Made by a program: the position numbers and the translations under genes. From Streptomyces longispororuber (GTDB lineage Bacteria > Actinomycetota > Actinomycetes > Streptomycetales > Streptomycetaceae), in NCBI RefSeq assembly GCF_024448165.1, contig NZ_JAMOLN010000030.1, positions 1-64,000 of the forward strand: DNA of 64,000 nt. Reading direction: 5' to 3'. This document shows, piece by piece, positions 1 through 8,145 of this stretch. How positions within the stretch are numbered: position 1 is the first letter of the stretch; each line of letters starts with the position of its first letter. Under the pieces are notes generated by a model. It did not search any database. It had not been told where the DNA came from and worked only from the letters and a program-made list of their open reading frames with translations.

Positions 1-244
1 TCGGGCGGCCGCACTCGCGGCTCAGGGTCTCGCTGACCACCGGGGCGAGCCGGCCCTCGAGTACGCCCTTCGCGAACTCGTTGGGGACCGCCAGGAGGGC
101 GGTGTCGGCGACGAGTGCCAGTGGCTGGCAGCGCCGGATCCAGTGTTCGTCCTTCGTCTCGACGCCCTGCCCGTGACCTTCCCCGAGGAGTTTCTCCAGT
201 ACTCGTGGCCACACTGCGGCAAGATCGGCAGGTACGTCAGCCAC
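1..244 (-). CDS. dnaA: Chromosomal replication initiator DnaA, N-terminal part (truncated by window edge)
   Basis: This is the first 81 codons of DnaA, read leftwards from a GTG start at 244-242. The translation begins [20 protein letters not shown] and continues through a segment containing [19 protein letters not shown] and [16 protein letters not shown], which is the typical actinobacterial DnaA domain I (helicase loading and oligomerisation). DnaA opens oriC and loads the replicative helicase DnaB, encoded 34 kb away in this window. The AAA+ ATPase and DNA-binding domains lie outside the window. The gene is divergent from rpmH, as in other Streptomyces, and its promoter region carries a pair of DnaA boxes, so autoregulation is likely. 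The ribosome binding site is weak (GAGAG about 10 bases upstream). Confidence 0.93.
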   Translation of the reverse strand, partial: MADVPADLAAVWPRVLEKLLGEGHGQGVETKDEHWIRRCQPLALVADTALLAVPNEFAKGVLEGRLAPVVSETLSRECGRP

Positions 245-371
245 AGGGCACGCTCTCTCGCTGGTCCCACGAACGTGTGATTCCTGGGACGGGTTGGGTG
301 GGAGGTTCGAAGCCCGGGTCGGGCAGAAAATCGGGTGGGGTGGTGAGAAGGGAACGAATCGGAGTTCAGCC

Positions 372-401
372 ACGGTAGTCAGCGCGACCGCTGCGGTTCA
401 A
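372..401 (-). promoter_or_regulatory. Candidate dnaA promoter
   Basis: On the minus strand TTGAAC (396-401) and TACCGT (372-377) are separated by 18 bases, a good match to a principal-sigma promoter reading into dnaA. Two DnaA boxes lie directly upstream of the -35 element. The leader would be about 120 bases. Confidence 0.55.
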
Positions 402-405
402 GTTG

Positions 406-426
406 TTGTCCCCAGCCTGTGGACAG
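406..426. promoter_or_regulatory. Pair of oppositely oriented DnaA boxes in the dnaA-rpmH gap
   Basis: TTGTCCCCA at 406-414 (one mismatch to TTGTCCACA) and CTGTCCACA on the minus strand at 418-426 lie head to head with three bases between them. A closely spaced pair of DnaA boxes of opposite orientation upstream of dnaA is the arrangement described for Streptomyces dnaA autoregulation. The pair also lies about 20 bases upstream of a candidate rpmH promoter, so bound DnaA could affect both directions. Confidence 0.75.
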
Positions 427-447
427 TGTCTCCCGCGTGACCCTGGT

Positions 448-477
448 TTGACCGGATGGCGTAGCCGCGCGTACCGT
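448..477 (+). promoter_or_regulatory. Candidate rpmH promoter
   Basis: TTGACC (448-453) and TACCGT (472-477) with an 18-base spacer read towards rpmH and would give a leader of about 170 bases. The rest of the 245-654 gap shows no convincing coding frame. Confidence 0.45.
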
Positions 478-654
478 AACCAGGTCGAGTTGTCGATGGC
501 TGCTGCCGCCTGCCTCCGATGGGCAAGGTCATGGTCCGCAAGTTCTTTGCAGTCTGTGTAGCGGTGCACTCGGGCGTATTGCGAGCTTCTCGTGGGCGCA
601 CGGTGACAGCCAGGCGATGTCCCGCCACCACCCGAATTTCTCTGGAGCCCCCGA

Positions 655-792
655 GTGAGCAAGCGCACCTTCCAGCCGAACAACCGTCGTCGCGCCAAGA
701 CCCACGGTTTCCGCCTTCGCATGCGGACCCGCGCCGGTCGTGCGATTCTCGCCAACCGTCGTGGCAAGGGTCGCGCCAGCCTGTCCGCCTGA
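655..792 (+). CDS. rpmH: 50S ribosomal protein L34
   Basis: A 45-residue, very basic protein starting at GTG 655 ([18 protein letters not shown]...) with the full L34 signature: [15 protein letters not shown] near the N-terminus and the RGRKGR-like basic tail ([12 protein letters not shown]). L34 is one of the last small proteins packed into the exit-tunnel region of the large subunit. A GGAG sequence at 644-647 precedes the start. It leads the rpmH-rnpA-yidD-yidC cluster that in most bacteria adjoins dnaA and links translation, RNase P and membrane insertion. Confidence 0.96.
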   Translation: MSKRTFQPNNRRRAKTHGFRLRMRTRAGRAILANRRGKGRASLSA

Positions 793-812
793 TTTCGTAA
801 TCAGGTCATGAC

Positions 813-1184
813 GTGCTGCCTACCGAGTATCGGCTGAGGCGGCGCGAAGACTTCGCGACCGCGGTACGCCGAGGACGCCGGGCCGGACGCCCGCTTCTCG
901 TCGTCCATCTACGCAGCGGTTCAACGGACCCGCACGCGCCTGGGGAGAGCGTTTCCCCACCGCGTGCGGGTTTCGTCGTGAGCAAGGCCGTAGGTGGAGC
1001 CGTCGTACGGAACGCGGTGAAGCGCAGGCTTCGGCACCTCATGCGCGACCGAATGGCCTTGTTGCCCCCAGGTAGCCTGGTAGTCGTACGTGCGTTGCCC
1101 GGATCGGGCGACGCCACCCACGCACAACTGGCCCGAGACCTGGATGCCGCCCTGCAGCGGCTGCTGGGAGGGGGCACGCGATGA
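813..1184 (+). CDS. rnpA: Ribonuclease P protein component
   Basis: A 123-residue basic protein that, with the RNase P RNA, trims 5' leaders from precursor tRNAs. The diagnostic RNR-type motif [10 protein letters not shown] is at residues 66-75, preceded by the [12 protein letters not shown] strand, and the N-terminus [13 protein letters not shown] is typical of the family. The GTG start at 813 is 20 bases after the rpmH stop, so the two are probably cotranscribed. The 3' end overlaps yidD by four bases (ATGA), implying translational coupling. Residues 34-50 form a longer Pro/Ser-rich insertion typical of actinobacterial versions. Confidence 0.95.
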   Translation: MLPTEYRLRRREDFATAVRRGRRAGRPLLVVHLRSGSTDPHAPGESVSPPRAGFVVSKAVGGAVVRNAVKRRLRHLMRDRMALLPPGSLVVVRALPGSGDATHAQLARDLDAALQRLLGGGTR

Positions 1185-1531
1185 AGTACCCACTGCTCGC
1201 ATTGATCAAGCTGTACCAGTGGACCATCAGTCCGCTGCTCGGTCCGGTGTGCAAGTACTACCCGTCGTGCTCCCACTACGGCTTCACGGCCATCGACCGG
1301 CACGGTGCGATCAAGGGGACAGCCCTCACCGCCTGGCGGATCCTCCGGTGCAATCCGTGGTCGCTCGGCGGTGTCGATCATGTTCCGCCGCGTAAGCGTC
1401 CGCGGTGGCACGAAATGCTGCGCAACGCCTGGCGCGAACGCAAGGGCGGGCCTTCCGCCGCCGGCGCGCCTGCCCAAGGCTCCCCCGAGAGCCTGGCCGC
1501 CGAGACCCCGTCCCATGCTCAAGGAGCCTGA
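1181..1531 (+). CDS. yidD: Membrane protein insertion efficiency factor YidD
   Basis: A 116-residue member of the YidD family (haemolysin alpha-like fold), a small membrane-associated protein thought to help YidC-dependent insertion. The family signatures are clear: [15 protein letters not shown] followed by [11 protein letters not shown] (residues 24-34) and [14 protein letters not shown] (53-66). The first 80 residues are the conserved domain; the C-terminal 35 residues are a low-complexity Ala/Pro/Arg tail. The ATG overlaps the rnpA stop (ATGA). Its place between rnpA and yidC is the standard arrangement. Confidence 0.93.
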   Translation: MKYPLLALIKLYQWTISPLLGPVCKYYPSCSHYGFTAIDRHGAIKGTALTAWRILRCNPWSLGGVDHVPPRKRPRWHEMLRNAWRERKGGPSAAGAPAQGSPESLAAETPSHAQGA

Positions 1532-1534
1532 TTA

Positions 1535-2818
1535 GTGGACACGATTGCCGGTTTTTTTAGCTTCATCACGACACCAGTTTCGTGGGTCATCGTCCAGTTC
1601 CACTCGCTGTACGGGAAGATCTTCGGTCCCGACACGGGCTGGGCCTGGGGCCTGTCGATCGTGTCCCTGGTGGTCCTGATCCGGATCTGCCTGATCCCGC
1701 TCTTCGTGAAGCAGATCAAGTCGACTCGGGCGATGCAGACGCTGCAGCCCGAGATGAAGAAGATCCAGGAGCGCTACAAGAACGACAAGCAGCGCCAGTC
1801 CGAAGAGATGATGAAGCTGTACAAGGAGACGGGTACCAACCCGCTCTCCTCGTGCCTTCCCATCCTGGCGCAGTCCCCGTTCTTCTTCGCCCTGTACCAC
1901 GTGCTCAACGGCATCGCGACGGGCTCGACGATCGGTGTCATCGACGAGCCGCTGCTGGCGAGCGCGCGCAAGGCGCACATCTTCGGCGCCCCGCTGGCCG
2001 CGAAGTTCACGGACAGCGCCGACAAGGTCGCCTCGCTGGGCGCCACGCTGACCGACGTCCGCGTCGTCACGGCGATCATGATCGTCCTGATGTCGGCGTC
2101 GCAGTTCTTCACGCAGCGCCAGCTCATGACGAAGAACGTCGACACCACGGTGAAGACGCCGTTCATGCAGCAGCAGAAGATGCTGATGTACGTCTTCCCC
2201 GTCATGTTCGCCGTCTTCGGTATCAACTTCCCCGTCGGTGTCCTCGTCTACTGGCTGACCACCAACGTGTGGACCATGGGCCAGCAGATGTACGTGATCC
2301 GCAACAACCCGACGCCGGGTTCCAAGGCCCAGTCCGCGTACCTGGAGCGCCTGCTCAAGCACGTCACGCACGCCGAGAAGATCCGCACCCGCCGCGACCG
2401 CAACGTGGTCAAGGCGATCGTCTCCAAGGGCCGCGACCGCAACGAGTTCGAGCGCAAGTTCATCAACGGTCTGACCAAGGCCGGTCTCGCGGCCCAGGCC
2501 GACGGCCAGGTGGCCAAGAGCACGGCGACCGCGGTGCTGGACGAGGACGGCGCTCCCGCGTCGACCGCGACCCCGAAGCGGCAGCAGCCCAAGCGGCAGT
2601 CCAAGTCGCAGCGCCAGTCCGGGACGACCACGGCCAAGGAGGACTCCTCCTCCGAGACGAAGACGTCGCTCGAGAAGACGGACGAGCCGCAGGACGCGAA
2701 GCCGCAGGCCAAGCAGTCCGGTGGCGCCAAGCCCGCCGGCGGCACGCAGCAGCGGAGCAAGGCCAAGTCCGGGCAGCGCAAGGGCCCGCAGCGGCCCAAG
2801 TCCCCGTCCAAGAAGTAA
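1535..2818 (+). CDS. yidC: Membrane protein insertase YidC (Oxa1 family)
   Basis: A 427-residue insertase that folds membrane proteins into the cytoplasmic membrane, alone or with SecYEG. The Oxa1 core runs from about residue 30 to 260, with membrane segments at [19 protein letters not shown], the central [11 protein letters not shown] and the [14 protein letters not shown] and [26 protein letters not shown] regions. The positively charged residue in the first core segment (LIRICL) is the conserved hydrophilic-groove arginine. After about residue 300 there is a 120-residue Lys/Gln/Ser-rich cytoplasmic tail, expected to touch the ribosome. The GTG start at 1535 has AAGGAG eight bases upstream (1521-1526). 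Confidence 0.95.
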   Translation: MDTIAGFFSFITTPVSWVIVQFHSLYGKIFGPDTGWAWGLSIVSLVVLIRICLIPLFVKQIKSTRAMQTLQPEMKKIQERYKNDKQRQSEEMMKLYKETGTNPLSSCLPILAQSPFFFALYHVLNGIATGSTIGVIDEPLLASARKAHIFGAPLAAKFTDSADKVASLGATLTDVRVVTAIMIVLMSASQFFTQRQLMTKNVDTTVKTPFMQQQKMLMYVFPVMFAVFGINFPVGVLVYWLTTNVWTMGQQMYVIRNNPTPGSKAQSAYLERLLKHVTHAEKIRTRRDRNVVKAIVSKGRDRNEFERKFINGLTKAGLAAQADGQVAKSTATAVLDEDGAPASTATPKRQQPKRQSKSQRQSGTTTAKEDSSSETKTSLEKTDEPQDAKPQAKQSGGAKPAGGTQQRSKAKSGQRKGPQRPKSPSKK

Positions 2819-2872
2819 GACCTCGACGTAAGACCGTGGCGCAAGCCTTTGACGCAAGAAGGAGTCCATCCC

Positions 2873-3385
2873 GTGACGGAAGGCACCACCTCCGCCGCTC
2901 CTGAGGGTGGCGACACCCTGTCCCGCCTCGAGCAGGAAGGCGAGATCGCCGCGGATTACCTTGAGGGTCTGCTGGACATCGCCGACCTCGACGGCGACAT
3001 CGACATGGACGTCGAGGCCGACCGTGCCGCGGTGTCCATCGTCAGCGACTCGGCCGGCCGTGATCTGCAGAAGCTGGTCGGGCGTGACGGAGAGGTTCTC
3101 GAGGCCCTCCAGGAGCTCACCCGCCTCGCCGTCCACCGGGAGACCGGGGACCGCAGCCGCCTGATGCTCGACATCGCCGGGTACCGCGCCAAGAAGCGCG
3201 CCGAGCTCACCGAGCAGGGCGCCAAGGCCGCGGCCGAGGTGAAGAGCAGCGGTGAGCCGGTCAAGATGAACCCGATGACGCCCTTCGAGCGCAAGGTCGT
3301 GCACGACGCGGTCAAGGCCGCCGGCCTGCGCAGCGAGTCCGAGGGCGAGGAGCCGCAGCGCTTCGTCGTCGTGCTCCCTGCCTGA
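2873..3385 (+). CDS. khpB: Jag/KhpB family RNA-binding protein (KH + R3H)
   Basis: A 170-residue RNA-binding protein. An acidic N-terminus is followed by a KH-II domain (about residues 30-95, with [18 protein letters not shown] carrying the GxxG-like turn) and a C-terminal R3H domain (about 100-170, with the R-x3-H motif ERKVVHDAV and the closing [12 protein letters not shown] strand). The family is known from Gram-positive bacteria as a regulator linked to cell elongation and small RNAs; the RNA targets in Streptomyces are unknown. I choose GTG 2873 because AAGAAGGAG (2856-2864) sits eight bases upstream; an in-frame start 24 bases earlier lacks this. It follows yidC as usual. Confidence 0.9.
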   Translation: MTEGTTSAAPEGGDTLSRLEQEGEIAADYLEGLLDIADLDGDIDMDVEADRAAVSIVSDSAGRDLQKLVGRDGEVLEALQELTRLAVHRETGDRSRLMLDIAGYRAKKRAELTEQGAKAAAEVKSSGEPVKMNPMTPFERKVVHDAVKAAGLRSESEGEEPQRFVVVLPA

Positions 3386-3402
3386 ACGGCACGTCGCTCT
3401 CC

Positions 3403-3428
3403 GGCCCCGTCTGTTCGCAGGCGGGGCC
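3403..3428 (+). terminator. Stem-loop after khpB
   Basis: An 11-bp stem with one mismatch (GGCCCCG plus CTG arms) closes a TTCG tetraloop and is followed by GATCTTTG. It separates the khpB end from the rsmG ribosome binding site and may act as an attenuator or terminator. Confidence 0.6.
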
Positions 3429-3491
3429 GATCTTTGTCAGCCTGTTAGTCAGCCACCCAGTGCGGTAGTGCGGTACGGAAGGACGGTCCCC

Positions 3492-4208
3492 GTGACGGAG
3501 GCAGCAGAACTCCCCCCTGCTCCCGAGCAGGCCCGGACGGTGTTCGGCGAGCGCTTCCCGGACGCTGTGCGGTACGCGGAGCTTCTCGCTGACGCGGGAG
3601 TGCAGCGTGGTCTGATCGGCCCGCGCGAGGTGCCGCGCCTGTGGGAGAGGCACATCCTCAATTGCGCCGTGCTGTCCGAGGTGGTCCCCGAAGGCGTCAC
3701 CGTCTGCGACGTGGGTTCCGGGGCGGGGCTGCCGGGCATTCCGCTGGCCCTGGTCCGGCCGGATCTCAAGATCACGCTGCTGGAGCCGCTGCTGCGGCGT
3801 ACGACGTTCCTCACCGAGGTCGTCGAGCTGCTCGGGCTCGACCACGTGACGGTGGTGCGGGGCCGCGCCGAGGAGGTCCTCGGGAAGCTGCAGCCCGTCC
3901 ATGTCGTCACCGCGCGAGCCGTGGCACCGCTCGACCGCCTGGCCGCGTGGGGCGTGCCCCTGCTGCGGCCGTACGGAGAGATGCTCGCCCTCAAGGGCGA
4001 CACCGCGGAGGAGGAGCTCAAGGGGGCCGGCGCCGCCCTGAGCAAGCTCGGTGCCGTGGAGACGTCGGTCCTCCACGTCGGCGAGGGCGTGGTCGACCCG
4101 CTGTCCACCGTGGTGCGCGTCGAGGTCGGAGAGAGCCCCGGCGGTGTGCGCTTCGCCGCGAAGCGCGCCAAGGCGGCTCGTACGGGACGAGCGCGTCGCA
4201 GGCGCTGA
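3492..4208 (+). CDS. rsmG: 16S rRNA (guanine-N7) methyltransferase RsmG (GidB)
   Basis: A 238-residue SAM-dependent methyltransferase that makes m7G at the 530 loop of 16S rRNA; loss gives low-level streptomycin resistance in Streptomyces. The SAM-binding loop [17 protein letters not shown] is present at about residues 70-86, with the following acidic strand KITLLEPL and the [10 protein letters not shown] / VTARAVAPL catalytic region. The C-terminus is basic. The GTG at 3492 is favoured because GGAAGGA (3477-3483) lies eight bases upstream; a start 24 bases further up would be inside that ribosome binding site. It sits directly before parAB, as in most actinobacteria. Confidence 0.93.
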   Translation: MTEAAELPPAPEQARTVFGERFPDAVRYAELLADAGVQRGLIGPREVPRLWERHILNCAVLSEVVPEGVTVCDVGSGAGLPGIPLALVRPDLKITLLEPLLRRTTFLTEVVELLGLDHVTVVRGRAEEVLGKLQPVHVVTARAVAPLDRLAAWGVPLLRPYGEMLALKGDTAEEELKGAGAALSKLGAVETSVLHVGEGVVDPLSTVVRVEVGESPGGVRFAAKRAKAARTGRARRRR

Positions 4209-4279
4209 GCGTCTGTCGCGCGCTGGTCTTGAGCGATCTTCCCGTGTGAGCTCCTGGCGTGATTGCCTGGCGTGATGAT

Positions 4280-4316
4280 GAGTACCGCTGATCCGTCCTG
4301 ACGACCAGCGGTACTC
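4280..4316. terminator. Perfect 11-bp inverted repeat downstream of rsmG
   Basis: GAGTACCGCTG (4280-4290) and its reverse complement (4306-4316) flank a 15-base loop, followed by CACAAAAG. It could terminate rsmG transcription or be an operator in the parAB promoter region; position alone does not decide. No clear promoter hexamers for parA were found in 4209-4604. Confidence 0.5.
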
Positions 4317-4384
4317 CACAAAAGCTGTCAAACGTACGCATCTCGGGGTGTCGCCAGGGAGCGCACCACCCTGCGGTGCATCGT

Positions 4385-4398
4385 GTTTCACGTGAAAC
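4385..4398. promoter_or_regulatory. parS: parS site (ParB binding), upstream of parA
   Basis: Perfect 14-bp GTTTCACGTGAAAC palindrome about 220 bases before the preferred parA start. It is the first of 13 perfect sites in the window and one of two that frame the parA 5' region. Confidence 0.93.
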
Positions 4399-4493
4399 GT
4401 CGCTCACTGCTGCATGGCATCATCAGTCGCGGCCGCGCAGCGGCCGCTCCCCGCGACCGTAGACCTCTCGGATCCCTCGATACGGGCACGGAG

Positions 4494-4502
4494 TTGTCCA
4501 CA
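4494..4502 (+). promoter_or_regulatory. Perfect DnaA box upstream of parA
   Basis: TTGTCCACA, the preferred Streptomyces DnaA box, lies between two parS sites. A weaker relative, TCATCCACA, follows at 4512-4520 in the same orientation. Confidence 0.6.
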
Positions 4503-4604
4503 GAGGGGGATTCATCCACAGAAGACCGGGCCTCGCTGGTTCTTGACCCCGAAGGCATGGGAGGCTCTGTTCATTGCGAGCCTGAAGTCGAGGAGAGTGA
4601 ATCC

Positions 4605-5633
4605 TTGCGGTCCGACGCCAACATCGCGGGACCGATGACCGATCCGGTCCCCGGTCCCCGTACCGAGTCGGCGGGGGAGGATGTTTCACGTGAAACACCG
4701 CCTCCGATGGACGACACCCCCATCGGTCGTGCTGCCCAACTGGCAGTAGAAGCTCTTGGTCGTGCCGGCGAGGGCCTGCCACGTCCTGAGCAGACCCGCG
4801 TCATGGTGGTGGCCAACCAGAAGGGCGGGGTCGGCAAGACCACCACGACGGTCAACCTTGCCGCCTCGCTCGCGTTGCACGGCGCACGCGTGCTGGTGAT
4901 CGACCTGGATCCACAGGGCAATGCCTCCACGGCTCTGGGCATCGACCACCACGCCGAAGTGCCGTCCATCTACGACGTGTTGGTCGAGAGCAAGCCGCTC
5001 TCCGAAGTGGTTCAGCCCGTCCCTGATGTCGAAGGGCTCTTCTGCGCCCCGGCCACCATCGATCTCGCCGGTGCGGAGATCGAGCTGGTCTCCCTGGTGG
5101 CGCGTGAGAGTCGGCTGCAGCGAGCCATCCAGGCGTACGAGCAGCCGCTGGACTACATCCTCATCGACTGCCCGCCGTCGCTGGGTCTGCTGACGGTCAA
5201 CGCTCTCGTCGCGGGGGCGGAAGTGCTGATCCCGATCCAGTGCGAGTACTACGCGCTGGAGGGGCTCGGCCAGCTCCTGCGGAACGTGGATCTGGTGCGG
5301 GGGCACCTCAACCCCGACCTGCACGTCTCGACGATCCTCCTCACCATGTACGACGGACGTACGCGGCTGGCCTCCCAGGTCGCCGACGAAGTCCGCAATC
5401 ACTTCGGTGGAGAGGTTCTGCGGACGAGCATCCCGCGCTCGGTCCGTATCTCGGAGGCTCCCAGCTACGGGCAGACCGTGCTGACCTACGATCCAGGGTC
5501 GAGCGGTGCACTCTCGTACCTCGAAGCGGCGCGGGAGATGGCGCTGCGCGGGGTCGGGATCCACTACGACGCCCAGCATGCCCACGCGGGCACTCAACTT
5601 GACCAGCAGAGCACGCCGGAGGGTATTCAGTGA
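4605..5633 (+). CDS. parA: Chromosome partitioning ATPase ParA
   Basis: Walker-type ATPase that moves ParB-parS complexes and organises segregation in sporulating hyphae. The deviant Walker A box [14 protein letters not shown] is at about residues 74-87 of the form given here, the Walker A' region [11 protein letters not shown] and Walker B region [17 protein letters not shown] follow. The open frame extends upstream to 4383, so the start is uncertain. I favour TTG 4605, which has AGGAGAG nine to ten bases upstream (4591-4597). Alternatives are ATG 4557 (358 residues), ATG 4635 and ATG 4707; the conserved ATPase core begins after 4790 in every case. Residues encoded over the second parS read VSRET. 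The stop overlaps the parB start (GTGA). Confidence 0.93.
   Translation: MRSDANIAGPMTDPVPGPRTESAGEDVSRETPPPMDDTPIGRAAQLAVEALGRAGEGLPRPEQTRVMVVANQKGGVGKTTTTVNLAASLALHGARVLVIDLDPQGNASTALGIDHHAEVPSIYDVLVESKPLSEVVQPVPDVEGLFCAPATIDLAGAEIELVSLVARESRLQRAIQAYEQPLDYILIDCPPSLGLLTVNALVAGAEVLIPIQCEYYALEGLGQLLRNVDLVRGHLNPDLHVSTILLTMYDGRTRLASQVADEVRNHFGGEVLRTSIPRSVRISEAPSYGQTVLTYDPGSSGALSYLEAAREMALRGVGIHYDAQHAHAGTQLDQQSTPEGIQ
4683..4696. promoter_or_regulatory. parS: parS site inside the parA N-terminal coding region
   Basis: Perfect GTTTCACGTGAAAC. If parA starts upstream of here, the site is translated as Val-Ser-Arg-Glu-Thr. Confidence 0.93.
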
Positions 5634-6733
5634 GCGAGCGACGGAGGGGACTGGGCCGTGGTCTCGGCGCGCTGATCCCGGCTGCCCCCACACCTGAGAA
5701 GACGGCGCCGGCAAGTCCGGCAGGAGGGGTCTCGACTTCTCCCGCCGCCGTGCCGGTACTGACAGCGGTGCGTGGGGTCGCGGCGGCCAAGGTGGCATCG
5801 CTCTCGCAGCAGAATGTTTCACGGGAAACCGAGGAACCTGCGACGGCCGCGGTGGACGGTTTCGAGAGCCCCGCAGGGGCGCACTTCGCGGAACTGCCGC
5901 TCGACTTCATCACGCCCAACCCGCGCCAGCCGCGTGACGTGTTCGACGAGGACGCCCTTGCCGAGCTCATCACGTCCATCAAGGAAGTTGGCCTGCTGCA
6001 GCCCGTCGTGGTGCGGCAGGTGGGTCCCGGGCGCTACGAGCTCATCATGGGCGAGCGGCGCTGGAGGGCCTGCCGTGAGGCGGGTCTGGAGCGCATCCCG
6101 GCCATCGTGCGCGCCACCGAGGACGAGAAGCTGCTCCTCGACGCGCTCCTGGAGAACCTGCACCGTGCCCAGCTGAATCCGCTGGAAGAGGCTGCCGCCT
6201 ACGACCAGCTGCTCAAGGACTTCCACTGCACGCACGACCAGCTGGCGGACCGCATCGGCCGGTCCCGTCCGCAGGTCTCCAACACCCTGCGTCTGCTGAA
6301 GCTCTCTCCGGCCGTGCAGCGCCGGGTCGCGGCGGGTGTGCTGTCCGCCGGCCACGCGCGTGCTCTGCTGTCCGTCGAGGACTCGGAGGAGCAGGACCGT
6401 TTGGCCCACCGCATCGTCGCCGAGGGGCTCTCGGTGCGTGCCGTCGAGGAGATCGTGACCCTGATGGGGTCCCGGCCCACGAGCACGGCGCGGGCGAAGG
6501 GACCGAGGGCCGGCACGCGGGTCTCCCCGGCACTGAGTGAGCTCGCCACGCGGCTCTCGGACCGGTTCGAGACGCGGGTGAAGGTCGACCTGGGCCAGAA
6601 GAAGGGCAAGATCGTCGTCGAGTTCGCGTCGATGGACGACCTGGAGCGCATCCTCGGCTCGCTCGCCCCCGGCGAGGGACCGGTTCTGCAGAACGCCCTC
6701 CCGGAGTCGGCCGAGGACGACGAGCAGGACTGA
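5630..6733 (+). CDS. parB: Chromosome partitioning protein ParB
   Basis: A 367-residue CTP-dependent DNA clamp that loads at parS and spreads to condense the origin region. The N-terminus [16 protein letters not shown] is the conserved ParA-interacting motif. After a variable linker, residues 80-190 hold the CTP-binding domain with GERRWRA and [14 protein letters not shown]; the helix-turn-helix that reads parS follows ([19 protein letters not shown]). The C-terminal 60 residues are the dimerisation domain. GTG 5630 overlaps the parA stop and has GGAGG seven bases upstream. A one-mismatch parS lies in the linker coding sequence. All the parS sites listed here are its substrate. Confidence 0.96.
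   Translation: MSERRRGLGRGLGALIPAAPTPEKTAPASPAGGVSTSPAAVPVLTAVRGVAAAKVASLSQQNVSRETEEPATAAVDGFESPAGAHFAELPLDFITPNPRQPRDVFDEDALAELITSIKEVGLLQPVVVRQVGPGRYELIMGERRWRACREAGLERIPAIVRATEDEKLLLDALLENLHRAQLNPLEEAAAYDQLLKDFHCTHDQLADRIGRSRPQVSNTLRLLKLSPAVQRRVAAGVLSAGHARALLSVEDSEEQDRLAHRIVAEGLSVRAVEEIVTLMGSRPTSTARAKGPRAGTRVSPALSELATRLSDRFETRVKVDLGQKKGKIVVEFASMDDLERILGSLAPGEGPVLQNALPESAEDDEQD
5816..5829. promoter_or_regulatory. One-mismatch parS-like site within parB
   Basis: GTTTCACGGGAAAC differs from parS at one central base. It lies in the variable linker of parB and is translated as VSRET. Affinity is probably reduced. Confidence 0.6.
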
Positions 6734-6754
6734 CCGCTGCACCGCAGTGACCTG

Positions 6755-6805
6755 GAGCGGGCTGTGTCCGGTGTGTACCGGAACACGGCCCGCTCTTTGC
6801 TTTCT
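6755..6805 (+). terminator. Terminator of the parAB operon
   Basis: A long hairpin with arms starting GAGCGGGC (6755-6762) and ending GCCCGCTC (6788-6795), continued by GTGT/ACAC and CCGG pairing, is followed by TTTGCTTTCTT. This is a classical intrinsic terminator. Confidence 0.85.
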
Positions 6806-6892
6806 TACGGTATCGATGGAATCGCATCGTGGTTACGATGCGACGGGAAGAGCGCATCCACCCGGCAGCACCTCATAGGGGAGGCGGGGGTC

Positions 6893-7150
6893 ATGCGATC
6901 GGTGAGTCGCAGCGGACTGATGACCGCAGGTCTCGGGCTCGGCGCAGTCGGCGGATTCGTCGGCAGCCTGCTCAGGGAACGGAGCGCTCTGGCAGCTGCC
7001 CGCGTCGCTGCGGGCGAAGGAAGCGAGGAACTGCCTTCATGGGGCGTCGGCTCGTACCGCTCACACTGGACAACCTTCCGGACCTTCCCAAGCGCTGCCG
7101 GTCGTGTGTCTTCTGGGAGCTGGACCCGGTCAGTGGCGAGGCCGCGGTAA
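6893..7150 (+). CDS. Possible small membrane-associated ORF overlapping the GNAT gene
   Basis: An 85-codon frame starting at ATG 6893 with a strong AGGGGAGG ribosome binding site eight bases upstream (6877-6884). The first 40 residues contain a glycine-rich hydrophobic stretch (MTAGLGLGAVGGFVGSLL) and show normal high-GC codon use. The last 37 codons overlap the next gene in another frame, and codon use there looks like a by-product. It may be a real small protein coupled to translation of the downstream gene, or the strong site may mark a leader peptide. I do not recognise a family. Confidence 0.35.
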   Translation: MRSVSRSGLMTAGLGLGAVGGFVGSLLRERSALAAARVAAGEGSEELPSWGVGSYRSHWTTFRTFPSAAGRVSSGSWTRSVARPR

Positions 7151-7656
7151 AGGCGGGCACCCCCGAACTGGAGAAGGAAGCCTGGATCTCCGCGGTCCTC
7201 CTGGAGTGGGGCTCCTGCGGACGCGTCGTCTACGTCGATGACGTTCCGGTCGGCTTCGTGCTCTACGCTCCGCCCGCGTACGTCCCCCGGGCGGCATCCT
7301 TCCCGACGAGTCCCGTGTCCCCCGACGCCGTCCAGCTGATGACCGCCTGGATCATGCCGAGCCATCAGGGCCAGGGGCTGGGCCGGGTCATCGTGCAGAC
7401 GGTCGCCAAGGACCTTCTGCGCAGGGGCTTCAAGGCGATCGAAGCCTTCGGCGACGCCCAGTGGAAAGAGCCGGCCTGCTTGCTGCCCGCGGACCATCTG
7501 CTCTCGGTCGGCTTCAAGACGGTGCGACCCCATCCCCTGCACCCCCGGCTGCGCCTCGAGCTGCGTACGACGCTGTCCTGGAAAGAGGACGTGGAGCTGG
7601 CGCTGGACCGGCTCCTGGGCGCCGTGCAGAAGGAGCCCGCGCTTCGGCCCCTGTGA
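7039..7656 (+). CDS. GNAT family N-acetyltransferase
   Basis: A 205-residue GNAT-fold protein conserved beside parB in Streptomyces. It starts MGRRLVPLTLDNL, contains a Cys pair (KRCRSCVFWEL, residues 17-27), a central strand VYVDDVPVGFVLYAPP and the acetyl-CoA binding loop HQGQGLGRVIVQTVAKDL, where the Q/RxxGxG/A signature is seen as QGQGLG. ATG 7039 has GAGGA eight bases upstream and is preferred over earlier in-frame codons, whose translation is Arg-rich junk. Substrate unknown. It converges with trxA across a bidirectional terminator. Confidence 0.85.
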   Translation: MGRRLVPLTLDNLPDLPKRCRSCVFWELDPVSGEAAVKAGTPELEKEAWISAVLLEWGSCGRVVYVDDVPVGFVLYAPPAYVPRAASFPTSPVSPDAVQLMTAWIMPSHQGQGLGRVIVQTVAKDLLRRGFKAIEAFGDAQWKEPACLLPADHLLSVGFKTVRPHPLHPRLRLELRTTLSWKEDVELALDRLLGAVQKEPALRPL

Positions 7657-7685
7657 CGGCCGAGGGGTGGCTGCCTACGAAACGC

Positions 7686-7719
7686 CGAACGGGCCGGCCC
7701 GGAGGGGCTGGCCCGTTCG
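7686..7719. terminator. Bidirectional terminator between the GNAT gene and trxA
   Basis: Perfect 10-bp arms (CGAACGGGCC at 7686-7695 and its complement at 7710-7719) lie between convergent genes, directly beside a parS site. Confidence 0.75.
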
Positions 7720-7720
7720 T

Positions 7721-7734
7721 GTTTCACGTGAAAC
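7721..7734. promoter_or_regulatory. parS: parS site between convergent GNAT and trxA genes
   Basis: Perfect GTTTCACGTGAAAC; the palindrome extends to 18 bp (7719-7736). It begins one base after the terminator hairpin. Confidence 0.93.
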
Positions 7735-7765
7735 ACCGTCTGCCGTTCGCGAAAGGCGTCGTCGC

Positions 7766-8098
7766 TTACTCGGCGATGAAGTCCTCGAGGTCGCGCACGA
7801 TGGCGGCCTTCGGCTTGGCGCCGACGATGGTCTTGGCGACCTCGCCACCCTGGTAGACGTTCAGGGTCGGGATCGACATGACGCCGTACTTGGCGGCCGT
7901 GCCCGGGTTCTCGTCGATGTTGAGCTTGACGATCTCGATCTTGTCGCCGTACTCGGCAGCGATGGCCTCGAGCGACGGCGCGATCTGGCGGCACGGGCCG
8001 CACCAGGCAGCCCAGAAGTCCACCAGGACGGGCTTGTCGCTCTTGAGGACGTCCTCGTCGAAGGAGGCGTCCGTCACGTTCTTCAGGTTGCCGGCCAC
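7766..8098 (-). CDS. trxA: Thioredoxin
   Basis: A 110-residue cytoplasmic thioredoxin with the catalytic WCGPC at residues 32-36, the buried aspartate in VLVDFWA and the cis-proline loop VMSIPTLNVYQGG. It passes electrons from TrxB to ribonucleotide reductase, peroxiredoxins and to RsrA, the SigR anti-sigma factor. It lies 47 bases downstream of trxB on the same strand and is expected to share the SigR-dependent promoter upstream of trxB. Confidence 0.96.
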   Translation of the reverse strand: MAGNLKNVTDASFDEDVLKSDKPVLVDFWAAWCGPCRQIAPSLEAIAAEYGDKIEIVKLNIDENPGTAAKYGVMSIPTLNVYQGGEVAKTIVGAKPKAAIVRDLEDFIAE

Positions 8099-8145
8099 AG
8101 CAGGCTCCTCATTTCTTGGGGGGAGGGTCGGGAGGGAAGTTCAGG

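Noticed and set aside
1-654. oriC within the window
   Set aside because: In Streptomyces oriC lies between dnaA and dnaN; only the dnaA 5' end and a two-box promoter region are present here, not a large DnaA-box array.
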